Positions 20,617-33,000 of a DNA stretch of 64,000 bases are shown here, piece by piece. Under the pieces are notes generated by a model that saw only the letters and a program-made list of their open reading frames with translations, had not been told where the DNA came from and did no database searches. Source of the stretch: Flaveria trinervia (Eukaryota; Streptophyta; Magnoliopsida; Asterales; Asteraceae); contig CM046456.1 of assembly GCA_025506515.1 (NCBI GenBank), positions 67,806,134 to 67,870,133 of the forward strand, written 5' to 3'. The position numbers and the translations under genes are program-made. Positions within the stretch are counted from its first letter, which is position 1. Each line of letters opens with the position of its first letter.

Positions 20617-23600
20617 ATGACTACTCCCTCCAATGATCCTCACAATACTGGTTCCTCAACCAAGCCACGATGCTGGTTAGGAATGAGTATAACATATGGC
20701 AAAGACGTATGCTCCATCACCTGTCTGTTAACAGCGCAGGGTGTTGGACATCAGTGGTACATGGTCCACACAAGCCTATGGTGAATAACCCGGAAACCAA
20801 TCAAATGGTTCCGAAGAGGAGGGAGCAATACTCAGATGAGGATAAGAAGTTGCTTGAAATTGATGCAAAAGCCCATGGAATCTGGCCATGGCACTGCCAA
20901 ATGAAATCTATTCTGGGCTAATGCATCATGAAACTGCCCATGACCTCTGGAATGCCTTGAAAGAACAATTGGAGGAACAGATGAGGTCTTGGCAAATAAT
21001 AGAGAAATTCTTGCCCAACAATATGAGACATTCTCTCATAGAAAGGGTGAGACACTGACTCAACAATATGAGCGGTTCTCTTGTTTGATCTCTGAACTAA
21101 AAATGGTCAAACTTGAGTACACCAATATTCAGATGAATAACAGATTTCTCAGATCACTGCCTGAGAGATGGGACACATATACTATGTCCTACGCTCCAGT
21201 GCAAGTTTGGACAAACTATCTCTCACCCAACTCCATGGGAAACTGCTCACTTTTGAGAGAGAGATAGAACAGAAGAGAAAGCTGTCTTCATCTGGAAAGC
21301 TCACTGAAGACTTTGTACCAGGCAACACTGCCTTGGTGGGTCATGAGTCAGAATATGCTTCATCTGAATGCCAGTATGATGAGCATATTAATTTCTCTTC
21401 AAGCACTTCTGATTCTGCATTTGTGAGTGTTGATGGTCAATTTACTGGGTGTAATAATGACAATCTATGCTTCATTATGGATGATCTCAAGGGGATTGCT
21501 GATGATGACTTAGAAGAGATGGATATTTTGAGCCAAATGGCCTTGATAAATATCAGATCTCAGAAGTTCTATAAAAGAACTGGAAGAAAATTCCCAGGAC
21601 TCTCTGGCAAAACCAAAGTTGGTTTTGACAAGAGCAAATTGAGGTGTCACAAATGCCAAAGGCTTGGACACTTTGCAAGAGAGTGTAGATCAACTGGATC
21701 TAACTCCACTGCACCCTTTGTGACTTTTCCTGGCAATAGTCAACAACACAGAGGGCAACATCCTGTCACCTCTAGTCATCATCCTCAACAACATCTCTAG
21801 CATTTTTGTTCCTCAGGGTCAAATGCCATATCCTTACCCTTGTTATTACATGCCACAGTCAAATCAAGTTCAAGTTCCTATGGCACCACAACCTCATGCA
21901 CTACCAGAACCTCAGCCTTCCCAATCTCAAACAAACTCAACCTCAACAACACAGCTTCTTCACCCCAGGAGTTGTTGACTGGAGCAGTTACCAGATGACA
22001 TGTCTGGTCATGATCAACTGTTCTCAGGTGCTGGTCAACATGGTGGTGACAGTCCTTTGGGAATCTAGCTCTTATGGCTTTGGAGTCTGCTGATACTTCA
22101 TTTTCTAATGCCTCTACACCTCAGGTATCACAGGTATCCTCTGAGGCAAAAGCCAAATTATGTTCTGAACCATGCATAGCAGCATTTGCTTCCATTAGAG
22201 AAGCAAATGTAGCTCATTAATAAGAACATTGAGCTAGAACAAACAATTTCCAAAAAAAAGCTGAGTTTGAGTCTGTGCTTAAAGATAAAGATGATGAGAT
22301 TTATAAACTGAATTGCCAAATAATTGATGATAAGGCTAGAGAAGAAGTACTTCTAGAGAAGTACAAAGATCTCAAAGAAACCCTTGCAGTTACCCAGGTA
22401 GAGTGTGATAGATGGGTACAATCATGCAAAGGTTTTGAAATGCTTCTTAGTAAGCAATCTGCTTCAAATGTGAAGTTTGGAATTGGTTACAATCACACTG
22501 CTCCACCTACAGATTTTACCCCAAGAGCAGAGGTAGAATCTGATGGTGAGAGTGATAACCAATCCATCACATCATGTGATCTACCTTCTGATACAGCACA
22601 ATCAGAAGTAGCAGTCAGCATCAAGCCCTCTTTGAACCTATCAGCTGATGTTGATGGTTCAAATGCTGACATTCACATGATTAATGAGTTGATCAACTCA
22701 GGAGTTAATTCTGAAGGTCCTGAAAGGACTAGAGAGCAGGATTAACACCTGAAGTTCAAACTTCAACTGCTGTCAGTACTGAAGAGAAGAAAACTGGCAG
22801 TAGAAAGAGTTTGAAGACTACTAAAGAGGCTGTCAAGAAAGCAAACAATGCTTCCAAAGCATTGAAGAACAAGTCTTCTGTTGCTTCACCCTCTTTAGTT
22901 GATGATCAACCTAAGATGAAGAAGAAACCATGTGAAGTATGTGGTTGTTCAATCATCTTACAGATGATTGTTGGTACAAAAGAGGTTCCAAACTCAACTA
23001 AAAGAAGAAATTAATGAGAAAATGGTAAAAATGAAAACTGAGTTTGAGACCACATTTGTATCAGCAACATCAAATCCTGTAACCCTTAAGTCCTCAAAGA
23101 AATCCAAAAAGGAAGGGGTTAAACAGGTGACAGCTGAGGGTGCTCAAAGAAGAAGGTGCAACATAGGAACTTATCAAACTCCACTAGCAATGTGTCTGAT
23201 GAGCTGAAAGCTTTATCACAAAATCAGACACAGCTGGTTATGATGGTTCAACATCTGTTGGGTAGAGTTAACCAACTAGATGCTCCTATGTTGAAACCAC
23301 AAGAAAAGGAGGTCCAAGCCAAAGGACTCCTCTTCTACACCATCTTCTTCCTCTCAGGCTGTTGTTAATAAACCTGTTAGTTTACCATCTATTGATGAGA
23401 CCAGGCCCAAAACCAAAAAGGTTTGGGTCTCTAAAACTAACTAATTGTTTATTATTGCAGGGTTCTTCAACATGCCAAAGTAGCATCTGGTATGTAGACA
23501 GTGGGGATCTATGCACATGACTGGGAACAGCTCTCTTCTTCATGACTACTCTCAAGGAAAGAAGGGATTTGTCTCTTTTGGCAATGATGCTAGGGGTTAC

Positions 23601-26600
23601 ATCATCGGTAAGGGCTTTGTCTCCAATGGAGAAATCAAATTTGATGATGTTAATCATGTGGAAAATCTCAAGTACAATCTCTTGAGTGTCAGTCAAATGT
23701 GTGATAAAGGCCATGTTGCCCTTTTCACCAGTCAAAACTGTAGGATTCTGTCATCCAAAGTTTTGCACTTGATTGACAAGGTGTTGGATGATCACACTCT
23801 CCTGAAAGCAACAGGACAGGAAGAGTGTATGCCTTAGATCTTTCTAAGAAGATAGATCTCAAAGGCAATCCTTGCCTATTTTCCAAAGCCTCTTCTCAAG
23901 AATCTAAACTGTGGCACAGGAGGCTTGGTCATGTTAATCTCAAAAACATGAATCAGCTTACCCACAATAGTTTAGTCAGAGGCTTACCAATAAAGGAGTT
24001 CCACTGTGATGAAACCTGCACTGCTTGTTTAAAAGGAAAACAGCACAAAGTCTCATTCCCTCCTATTGAAGTGTCTAAGTCCACTGCCTGCTTGCAATTA
24101 CTGCATATGGATCTATTTGGTCCTGTGAGAGTAATGAGCATGGCAAAGAAGAAATACTGTCTGGTAATTGTGGATGATTACTCCAGATTTGTATGGACTT
24201 TCTTTCTACATTCAAAGGATGAGGCTGCTCAGAAGATTATTCACTTTGTGCTGTATATTGAGAACAGTATATTCCCTTCCAGTCAAGTGTATTAGGAGTG
24301 ACAATGGAACTGAGTTCAGAAATCATACACTTGATGACTTCTATCTTTCAAAGGGAATCAAAAGGCAGTTCAGCATTCCAAGGACTCCAGAACAAAATGG
24401 AGTAGTGGAGAGAAAGAACAGGACCCTCATTGAAGCTGCAAGGTCCATGCTGGCTGACTCAGGTTTGCCACTGACCTTTTGGGCTGAAGCTGTCAACACA
24501 GCTTGCTATGTGCAAAATAGAGTTTTAGTAAATCAGAGGTTGATGAAGACTCCATATGAAGTTCTCCATCATTTGGCTCCTCTGATTTCATTTTTCAAAG
24601 CATTTGGGTGTCCCTGTTTTATTCTCAACACAAAGGATCAACTCCATAAATTTGATCCTAAGGTGGATGCAGGGTACTTTGTTGGTTATTCATCTACTTG
24701 CAAGGCATACAGAGTCTTCAACTGCAGAACAAAGATGGTTGAAGAAACTCTACATGTTAAGTTCAATGAATCTCCAAAGGACAAGATTCCACAAAGCCTG
24801 TGGAGTTATTTGATTTGGACATACTGCAATATGTTCCTTATCAAACTCCTGCTGTTGCTCCTGTCAACAGTTCACCACCTGGTGGTACTGCTGATGATGA
24901 TGATGATTGCAGTACTCACCTCTTCAGGTTTAGTGATCAGCTGCCTGACTCAGCTAGACCTGATGTTCCTGTAGCTCCAGTAGCACCATCCACAACAAAT
25001 GCTGATGAGATCTCTTCGAATTCAACTTCCTTTGAATACCATCCACTGATTGGTTTCAAGGAAATGATTCACCATCACCATCTGTTGCTGCTGAGCCTGC
25101 TACAAACACTTGCACAGATCTCATTGTGTATCAAGATCTGAAGAATCACCCTATGTCTCAAATCATTGGTGATATCACTGCTGGAGTATCAACAAGAAGT
25201 CAATTGTCAAATTTCTGCTTCTATGCTCTCTTCATCAGTCAGCAAGAGCCAAAGAATTATCACATTGCTTTAAAGGACAATGGATGGGTTGATGCCATGC
25301 AGCTTGAGCTTCTTCAGTTCAAGAAACAGCAAGTGTGGGAACTGGTTCCTCTACCTCCAGGTAAGTGTGCAATAGGCACTAAATGGGTGTTTAGGAACAA
25401 AACTGATGAAAATGGGCTTATTGTTAAGAACAAGGCCAGACTGGTTGTTCAGGGGTTTGCACAAGAAGAAGGTATTGATTATGATGAAACCTTTGCCCCT
25501 GTAGCCAGACTGAAGCAATTCGATTGTTTTTAGCTTATGCTGCTTATCAAAAACTTAAAGTTTTTCAAATGGATGTCAAAAGTGCATTTTGTATGGAAAA
25601 ATTAAAGAAGAGGTTTATGTATGTCAACCTCCAGGCTTTGAGGACAATAAAATCCTAACTGGTGTGTATAAGCTTGATAAGGCTCTTTATGGGTTAAAAC
25701 AAGCTCCCAGAGCCTGGTATGAGACATTATCAAACTTTCTTCTGGAAAACAATTTCACTAGAGGCTCCATAGATAAGACTTTATTCATTAAGAAAGCTGG
25801 GCAGATAATCTACTTGTCAAATTTATGTAGATGATATCATTTTTGCATCCTCTGATCCAAAGTTGTGTGATGCCTTTACAAAGTTGATGCAACAGAAGTT
25901 TGAAATGAGTGCCATGGGAGAATTACAGTTCTTTCTGGGGTTGCAAATCAAACAAAAGGCTGATGGAATTTTTATTCATCAGTCCAAATATACAAAAGAT
26001 CTTTTGCAAAAGTTTGATTTACAAAACTGTAAGCCCTGTTCTACCCCATGTGCAGCACCACACAACTGGATACAGATCAGAAAGGTAAAGTGGTTGATGA
26101 AACACTTTACAGATGTATGATTGGGTCCTTGATGTATTTAACAGCTTCTAGACCAGATATTATGTTTGCTACATGTGTTTGTGCTAGATTTCAGGCTGCA
26201 CCTAAAGAGTCTCATCTGATTGCAGTCAAGAGGATCTTTAGATATCTGCAAGGCACTCCATCTCTAGGTTTATGGTATTCTACTGGACATTCTGGTAAAT
26301 TAGTTGCTTTTTCTGACAGTGACTATGCAGGGTGTAAGTTGACCAGGAAATCAACTTCTGGTGGATGTCAATTCCTAGGCAACTGCTTGATTTCTTGGCA
26401 GAGCAAGAAACAGACCTCAGTTGCTACATCAACTGCTGAAGCAGAGTACATTGCTGCTGCAAGTTGTACATCTCAGGTACTCTGGCTTCAAAACCAACTT
26501 TTGGATTATGGCATTACAGAGACTAAGACTCCATTGTTAATGGATAGTGCTTCAGCTCTTTGCATTGTCAAAAATCCAGTCCAGCACTCTAGGACCAAAC

Positions 26601-26766
26601 ATATAGAGATCAGACATCATTTTATAAGGGATTGTTTTGAAAAAGGTCTGATTGATCCTAAGTTTGTGCCTAGTGCTGATGAGCTTGCAGACATTTTACT
26701 AAGCCTTTGGATAGTTCAACTTTCCAAAACCTGGTGTTAAGGCTTGGTATGCTGCAGCTAGAATAA
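20617..26766 (+). pseudogene. SIRE-like gag-pol polyprotein, copy 1 (frameshifted)
   Basis: The start is ATGACTACTCCCTCC at 20617. Gag has a UBN2-like core (ILAQQYETFSHRKGETLTQQY near 20998-21070) and a zinc knuckle CHKCQRLGHFAREC (21647-21688), followed by a long acidic, coiled region. Pol has protease WYVDSG (about 23490; one G is missing there), GAG-pre-integrase LWHRRLGHVNLKN, integrase (LHMDLFGP, IRSDNGTEF, NGVVERKNRT), RT (GTKWVFRNK, YVDDIIFAS near 25828) and RNase H (AFSDSDYAG near 26307, TSTAEAEYIAAA). It ends at TAA 26764-26766. At least ten one-base indels fragment this copy; copy 2 reads through much of RT unbroken. The breaks look like consensus errors rather than decay. Confidence 0.88.
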
Positions 26767-27445
26767 GTGACAACTACTGATGATCTTAGTAATAAGTACT
26801 GATGATCAGTAATGATGATGATCAGTAGTACCTATGTCACATATAAGTACTGATGAGCTCTTTTACCCTCAGTAGTTTTTATAACTACTGAAGGCTAAAT
26901 GTCTCACAAGTACTGAAAGTACTTCATCTGTTCTAAACTACTGATGCAGTTAAAACTGCTACATCAGTAAAACAGATAAGTACTGATGTCCTATGAAACA
27001 ACTGAAATCAGCCAAAAAGACTGATGAATGTGTTGAGGACAGTATGAAACAGCTGAAAAGCTAAGAATTGACGAAAACAGCTGAAGAGAACTTTCTCTTC
27101 AGTCGTTTGTACAACTGCTGTTTCATTCTAAACAACTGAAGCAAAACCACGTCTTCAGTAGTTTTATAACTACTGATGACTAATACCAAGTCTTCAGTTG
27201 TTTACAACAGCTGATGACAAAACCACTGTCTTCAGTAGTTTCATAACTACTGATGACAAACACCAAGTCCCAGTTATTTCAGTTCATCATCTGAAGTCAA
27301 AACCACGGTCTTCAGTAGTTTTCTAAACTACTGATGCCTAACACCACGACTTCAGCTGTTTCAACGTCTGAAAGGATAATACCATGTCAACGGTCGTTTA
27401 AAACTACTGATGACTAACACCACATCCTTCAGTCGTTTCTTACCC
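26767..27445 (+). repeat. Palindromic-arm repeat array between pol and accessory ORF, copy 1
   Basis: No coding sequence. The first half is dense in TACTGATGA / CAGTAGTT words. From 27152 a regular array begins. Units start at about 27152, 27191, 27229, 27268, 27309, 27349, 27386 and 27425, so the period is 37-41 bp. Each unit begins CTTCAGT(A/T/C)GTT; many have a facing arm such as AACTACTGATGAC and a tail such as TAACACCA(A/C)G. The array ends about 10 bp before the TATA box at 27452. Confidence 0.85.
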
Positions 27446-27451
27446 GTACCC

Positions 27452-27457
27452 TATAAA
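27452..27457 (+). promoter_or_regulatory. Putative internal TATA box before accessory ORF, copy 1
   Basis: CCCTATAAATCCC lies 78 bp upstream of the accessory ORF start and directly after the repeat array. Downstream is a CT-rich, leader-like stretch ending CTCCATGGCG. Copy 2 has a better TATAAATA at 60006-60013. This arrangement is typical of a plant core promoter; activity is inferred. Confidence 0.55.
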
Positions 27458-27529
27458 TCCCTAACCTAAGCTCTCAATGCTTCATCTTCTTCAAACCTAA
27501 CGTTCCTCTCCAAAATTTTCCTTTTCTCC

Positions 27530-30500
27530 ATGGCGTCATGCAAATTAAACCGCGACACAACTGTGTTGCCTACCTCACTAAATCGCCTATCTGGACTAAG
27601 TTCGATACTGCTATCGATCTTATGGTTCAGTCCCAATACAACACGGCATTTCTTCTGAATCCCATACTACATGCCGAATCCTTGCAACCAATTTTGGATG
27701 AACGTTACTGTTACCACTGGGGAGAACAACACACCATCCCTCCAGTCGGTCGTAAACAACAAAGAAGTAGTCATCACTCCTGCAATAATCCGCCAAATTC
27801 TTCACTGAATGATGCTAGTTCTCCTGCTGGATATCCGAAGGGCACCATAGATCTATCCTTTGCTCAACATGGATATCAAGGCGATCTCAGTGCCTCCACT
27901 ATCATGAAGAAACACTTTACATAACGCTGAGCGCCTGATTTTTCACATGGTGAATGTATGTTTGGCCCCTAAGACGTCGTCTTGGGATCAAATGTCGACA
28001 AAATGGCAGCAGGTAATGTATTCTATTCTTGAGCAACAACCACTAAATTTTTCAGAATAATATTTTAGAGCTCAAGGATATGGCTCAAAAACTAACTGCC
28101 AACCGTTGGATACTATATCCACGGTTCATAATGGCCATCATTACAAACCAGCTTAATGCTGAGGGACTTGTTGGCTTGGGAGTCCCTGCTACGGCTGTTC
28201 TGCCGGAAGTATACTCCGGCACAACTCTGACCGGACACTCAAAATGGCTGCCAAGCTGCGAAAACCCACGCAGCTGGAACCCACAGCCACCACCTCCAAA
28301 TCCAAAGTCCCCACCAAACCCACCAAAAAGAAACCCAAAACGGCTACTCAGGGAATTGAGTCCCCTGAGGATGCCCCTGCAACACAAACGCAGGATATAT
28401 CCACTAGTCCAAACCCTAGTGGATACAATGACTCTTCCAGCCATAGCCGCTCAGGCTTCCTCTCAACAGGAGCCTGCAGCAACCACAAAGGGGTACCTAC
28501 ATATCTGGGATCTTCCTCACTTGAGGGGATTGCCATTGAAGAGCACCAACCTCCCCAGGTGCACACTGCTTCTATCCCTTCACCCCAAACAACCGCCCCT
28601 CACAGCCCAACTTTAATAGTTGCACAAGTGCTGACTCAACTGCACTCCTCACCCCCTCCCCAGAAACCACTTACTACTGGGAATACCTCTACAATTGAGG
28701 GGGAGGAACACAGTGCACTTGAGAACCCACAGCACAGGGGTTTACCACTTCTATCTCCTGGTGTAGACAAGGAGCTTAGAATATCTAGTGAGGCTGCCAC
28801 CTCCTCTGACTCAGCACATGATCAGAGTGGGGCTGGTAACATTGCTAAGACCTCACTAGAGGCAACAGCTGATGATGGACACTGTCCTGAGGCTGGAAGT
28901 CCCCAGTACCAAGCACAAGGGGCACATGCATCAACTGGTCTACACCCAGTGCATGTAAATCCTGCTCTAAGCAGGAGGTCAGATGATTCAGCTTCGGCTG
29001 ATGATGACCTGGGCTTTTTCTATGATGTTCTTGCCCAGAACACAATCCTTGAAGAGAAAGTCAGTAGGCTGCAAAACCTACTTGACAACTCTCACAAGGA
29101 GAAAGACCATCTGCCTCCACCCCCCACAGATGGCACCTTCACTTGAAGGTTCCCCAAACACTGAGCCACTCCAAACTCAACCACCTGCCTCTGCTTCAGG
29201 CCCTACTTCTCAGGAACAGAACCCTCCTGAGCAAATAGGTGCTGTACTTCAAAATTCCCTCCCTCTCATCACACCATAATCACTGATATTGTGACCAAAG
29301 CCATTGATGAGAGGCTTTCCTCAACTTTACAGCCCTTGGTGATGCTGCTGTCCAAAAGACTCTTTCTGCGGTACAAACCCCTCTCTCCAATGCAACCAAA
29401 AAGGGGGAGAGTACTGCAGTGAAAGAAAAGAAGAGGAAAAGAACGAGGGAAGAAGAGAGGAGGAAAAGAAGAAAGAAAGCAACCTCTGCTCACTTACAAG
29501 CGAAAGAGAAGTGCTGATGATCACACTGCTGAAGACAAATCCTTGGAGGAGCTGGTCAAAGAAGCTGACACTACACACAGCCGATCCATGGATAAAATAA
29601 TTGAACAACTTTTCAGGCAGGGGTTTGACACAGCCACACTGGATAGTGAGATCAGAAGGTTGGAAGTGCAAGAGATACAAACCCGATGGGCAGGGTATGA
29701 TGCTCTTGAGAAAGAGAGATTGGAAATAATGATCCGCTTCATTGCAAATATTTAGGAGGAAGCATAGTGGAGATTCGCGCATGGACAGGGACAGCATTCT
29801 GGCTATAGCCACCAGAATCTGTCTGTCTGAGCAATTCAACAAAGGGATTATTGTGGAAGCCCTTGATGAGGCTGGGGCTGGTAAAAGGTTAGAGATGGCT
29901 AAACTCACAAAGGCGAAACTAACTACAAAGATGCTGGATCAACCTTCCCTTCCACCCACAAACAGATCCTATCCCTCAAATCTCCCAACCAATCTCTAAG
30001 CCAAAATCCAAACATCCTCATTCTTCAAAACCAAACTTCACCAACACCAATTCCTTCACCAACACAACCATCATCCAGTGATGTACCCAGAAGGAGGAGA
30101 GGGTGCTGAGGATGGAAGAGAAGAAGAAGAGAGGAGGATGAAGATGATAGTCTGCCACTCTCTGCTGTTCTGAAGCTACCAAAACCCAAGTCAACCATGA
30201 TCACATCTGACTCTCAAAGGGAAATGGTCAGAGTCAAGATAGAAGAAGAAGAACAGCAGAAACAGCACGATGAGCAACTGTTGAAGATGGTTGACAAGGA
30301 ATTTCCTCAGTCATCATCTATTCAAGCCATGAAAGGGCATGCTCAAAGGCTGTACACTCTCAGGCACACCTTTCAATATCAGAAGGAGAGAGTGAGAGTA
30401 TGGCCAGACCCCAGGGTGAGTTCTAGAATCCATAAAAGAACTATCCACACAGATACAACGGCCAGGTACGAAAAACAATAGAGTCTACCATCATGTTGGC

Positions 30501-30859
30501 CGTTGTAGTCTCACCTTGGGAAATCATTGATGAATTCAAGAAAGCTCACCAAGCAAAGAAGACCCCTCAAGCTTTACTAGAAAACAAGATGATAAGAAGG
30601 GGTTGCTATATAAGAAGCTTGAAGACATCAGAAGAATGAGCTCCAGTTACTCCTTGAAGGCAACCATCCTGATGAATTTGTATATAGGGAGGTAACTACG
30701 GTGGAGCTGAAAAATGGCAGGACCATGAAGTACTTATCAGAGTACTATGGTCCAGAGTTCTTCTTCGAAGGAGGAGTAGAAGAACTCTCTCAGGAGGAAC
30801 AAGTTGTTCTCCTTGAGGCCTATGTTCGTGAGTCATACAGACTCATTATGGGGAAGTAA
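27530..30859 (+). pseudogene. Accessory ORF downstream of pol, copy 1 (frameshifted)
   Basis: An extra protein unrelated to gag or pol that I can recognise. The likely start is ATGGCG at 27530, in good context; the end is GGGAAGTAA at 30857-30859, so about 1,100 codons if frames were continuous. The N-terminal third is globular (KPRHNCVAYLTKSPIWTKF; VVITPAIIRQIL; LTANRWILYPRFIMAIITNQL). A Pro/Ser/Thr/Gln-rich linker follows (28250-29270), then a Lys/Arg/Glu-rich, possibly nuclear-targeting segment (29400-29520), a helical region (29540-29760) and a C-terminal segment ending ESYRLIMGK. Similar ORFs occur in Asteraceae copia elements, as I recall. No signal peptide or transmembrane segment is visible. 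Function unknown. Confidence 0.7.
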
Positions 30860-31063
30860 ATCTCATGAATGGGATAACAACTCTGTGTCCAGTTCCCCAA
30901 AACAGAGTTCCCATTCATACTCTGCCAAACAAATATTTGAGATTTCTTCCCAGGCCGGAGCTTACATGGGTCATCTTCTCTACTGATCAAGAAGGAAAAA
31001 GACCAACATTTTGCCATCAATAAGTGGGATAATAAATAAGTTAGAGGTTTTGGCTGCATTGGT

Positions 31064-31075
31064 TCAGGGGGAGTT
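31064..31075 (+). promoter_or_regulatory. Polypurine-like tract, copia copy 1
   Basis: CAGGGGGAGTTT directly before the 3' LTR start TGTTGG at 31076; the G-rich run probably primes plus-strand synthesis. Confidence 0.6.
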
Positions 31076-31958
31076 TGTTGGACCAAAAGAACCAATGAGC
31101 CAAGATCAGAAAACCTCTAAGTCCCACATGGTATCACAACAACTGCTGAAAGCCTCATCAGTAGTTTGACAAGTGCTGAAGACTTCAACAGCTGAAGATC
31201 AAGTGCTGAAGACCTCAACAGCTGAAGAACTAAAGTGCTGAAGTACAACAGCTGAAGAACACAAGTGCTGAAGCTGAAAGACCAAAGTACTGAAGTACAA
31301 CAGCTGAAGAGTTTACAAGTGCTGAAGATCAACAACTGATGTACAAAGTCTGAAGACAAAGACTGAAGACATCAGCTGATGATATCTACTGAAGTCATCA
31401 GCTGATGAAACACTGAAGGTCAAAGTCTGAAGATCAAGTACTGAAGCCTCAGTAGTTTGTCACAACTGCTGAAGAGTACTTCTTCAGTAGTTGTGATATC
31501 AGTAGTTTTATATTTTTATGTTTCAGTAGTTTTGTAAAACGACTGAAGAGCTTGTTCTTCAGTCGTTGTAGTTTCAGTAGTTTATATTTTGTACTTAACA
31601 CTCTGATATGTTCTCAGTAGTTGTGAACATTTCAGTAGTTTGTTAAGAGTTAGTTATTTTGTATTTGATCTGCCAGTTGTCACTTTCCGTGATAACAGCA
31701 GTGATTGTTGCACTCTATATAAGGAGTGACAACCTATTGTAATAAATGAATGAATGGAATGAATGAATGATTTGATTAGAAATATTCTACATATAAACAT
31801 TCCTTGAAATCAGAAAATATATTCTCTCCCTATAACCGTATGCGCTCTTAATGAATACAAGTATCGATTGCTTGCTACAATTTGTCTAATTCTTGTTCAT
31901 ATTCCGCTGCTTTGATACTTTGAATCCTAATACATCAAACGTGTGATCGTGACCGTCA
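31076..31958 (+). repeat. 3' LTR of copia copy 1
   Basis: Matches the 5' LTR with few substitutions and small indels. The TATA box is at 31716-31722. The end is ACCGTCA, where the 5' LTR has CCTGTCA; the Athila RT resumes at 31959. Confidence 0.85.
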
Positions 31959-32130
31959 TACTTCAGTACCCTTCGCCATCCTTCACAAGTTAAATGCCCG
32001 CCTTCTTGGAACTGTTTTTGTCGGACCTACAATGTTGTTATTGAGATTGGTAGAGAAGTCCTGCATACCAGCCACTTTAGAACTTCTTTCTTGCAATTTC
32101 TCTAATGTTCGGGTTTAATCTTCTTTGTGT
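31959..32130 (-). pseudogene. Athila RT, N-terminal segment
   Basis: Minus-strand codons just upstream of the RT core. They lead into the 19455-19506 sliver once the copia element is removed. Sequence such as VPRR followed by MAKGTEV corresponds to the pre-finger segment of Athila RT (VPKK...). It is heavily decayed. Confidence 0.55.
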
Positions 32131-32579
32131 ATTCATATGATGGTTTGGTTCCTTCCTCTATGATGATTTTGTGGTCAAATGATGGAAACTTATTCCTTTC
32201 AAGATATTGCCAGTGGTTAACTGATGGTTGCTTTGTGAGTAGTTAGTACCTCCATTAAAGCCTTCTCCTGATCCTTCATCAGGTTTGGATGCAATGGGCA
32301 CGGTAGAGTCTTGTTATCACCTACAAATGCATACTTCAAATGTTAGGCAATATTTTAATTCCACTTGTGGTGGCGAAATTATAAAGAAGGTTTAATTGAG
32401 TATCGATAGTCTAGTAGGCTCTCAAATTGGTGTGTCAAGTCGGTTTCTCTCTTGATTGCCTTCACTTCCTATTCTGGTCTTGTGCTTCCAATTCATCACT
32501 AATTATGTCTCTTCCCTATCACATAAAACACATAAATCTATGGTTGCTATCCTCATTTCATGAGTATGGCACTCATCAA

Positions 32580-33000
32580 TTATATCTATCATTAAACAAT
32601 CATCATTGATATGGGTTTTGGAACAATGAAAACACATTTACCAAATGTCATGTCGACTGTGCCAGTCATACAATGATCAACATGGGGTTTGAGGAATGGT
32701 CTCCAAAAATAACATTAGGTTTCTTATCATTTGTAGGACTCGCAAGTTAACACAAGAAATCCACAGGATAATAAAAATCTTCCAGCTTTACCATCACATC
32801 AGTTACTATTCCACGCGAAGTTTAAGTGATAAATCAGCTAACACCACAGTAGTGTCTGCTTTTATTAATGGTCCAAATTCATATTCGTCATAAAACTCCG
32901 GTTAACATACAACACTTGCTCCAAGATCAAAGAGTGATTTATTATCTTAAAGTCACCAACTTGAATGGTAATTAAAGGTGCTTCTGATCTTGAAGTTTAG
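32580..33000 (-). pseudogene. Athila protease region
   Basis: The minus strand near 32880-32950 reads SLFDLGASV, the Athila aspartic-protease active site (D-L-G-A form). It is followed by LADLSLKL and, near 32700-32820, by FYYPVDFL and PNVIFG, the PVDF and P.ILGRPFL blocks of Athila proteases. The protease cleaves the polyprotein. Stops and frameshifts are present. Confidence 0.65.

Larger units (their letters stand above)
14460..31466 (+). repeat. Large direct duplication, first copy
   Basis: This segment recurs at 47026-64000 in the same orientation with the same nested junctions. The initial offset is 32566 bp. The second copy starts exactly at a 100-N gap. Confidence 0.9.
19507..31958 (+). 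mobile_element. SIRE/Maximus-like Ty1/copia element with accessory ORF, copy 1
   Basis: A 12.45-kb element on the plus strand. It has a 5' LTR (19507-20385), primer site (20388-20399), gag-pol (20617-26766), repeat array (26767-27445), internal TATA (27452), accessory ORF (27530-30859), a G-rich tract before the 3' LTR (about 31064-31075) and a 3' LTR (31076-31958). PR-IN-RT-RH order makes it copia; its size, the long gag and the extra 3' ORF fit the SIRE/Maximus clade. The LTRs differ mainly by small indels with few substitutions, so insertion is recent. The flanks share TACT (19503-19506 and 31959-31962), a likely target duplication. Many one-base indels break the frames. Confidence 0.88.

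Noticed and set aside
29269..29908. Ser/Phe/Leu-rich minus-strand frames opposite the accessory ORF
   Set aside because: They mirror the Lys/Glu/Gln-rich coding strand and have no domain; shadow frames.
27530..30859. Calling the accessory ORF an envelope gene
   Set aside because: No signal peptide, transmembrane helix or cleavage site is visible; position alone is not enough.
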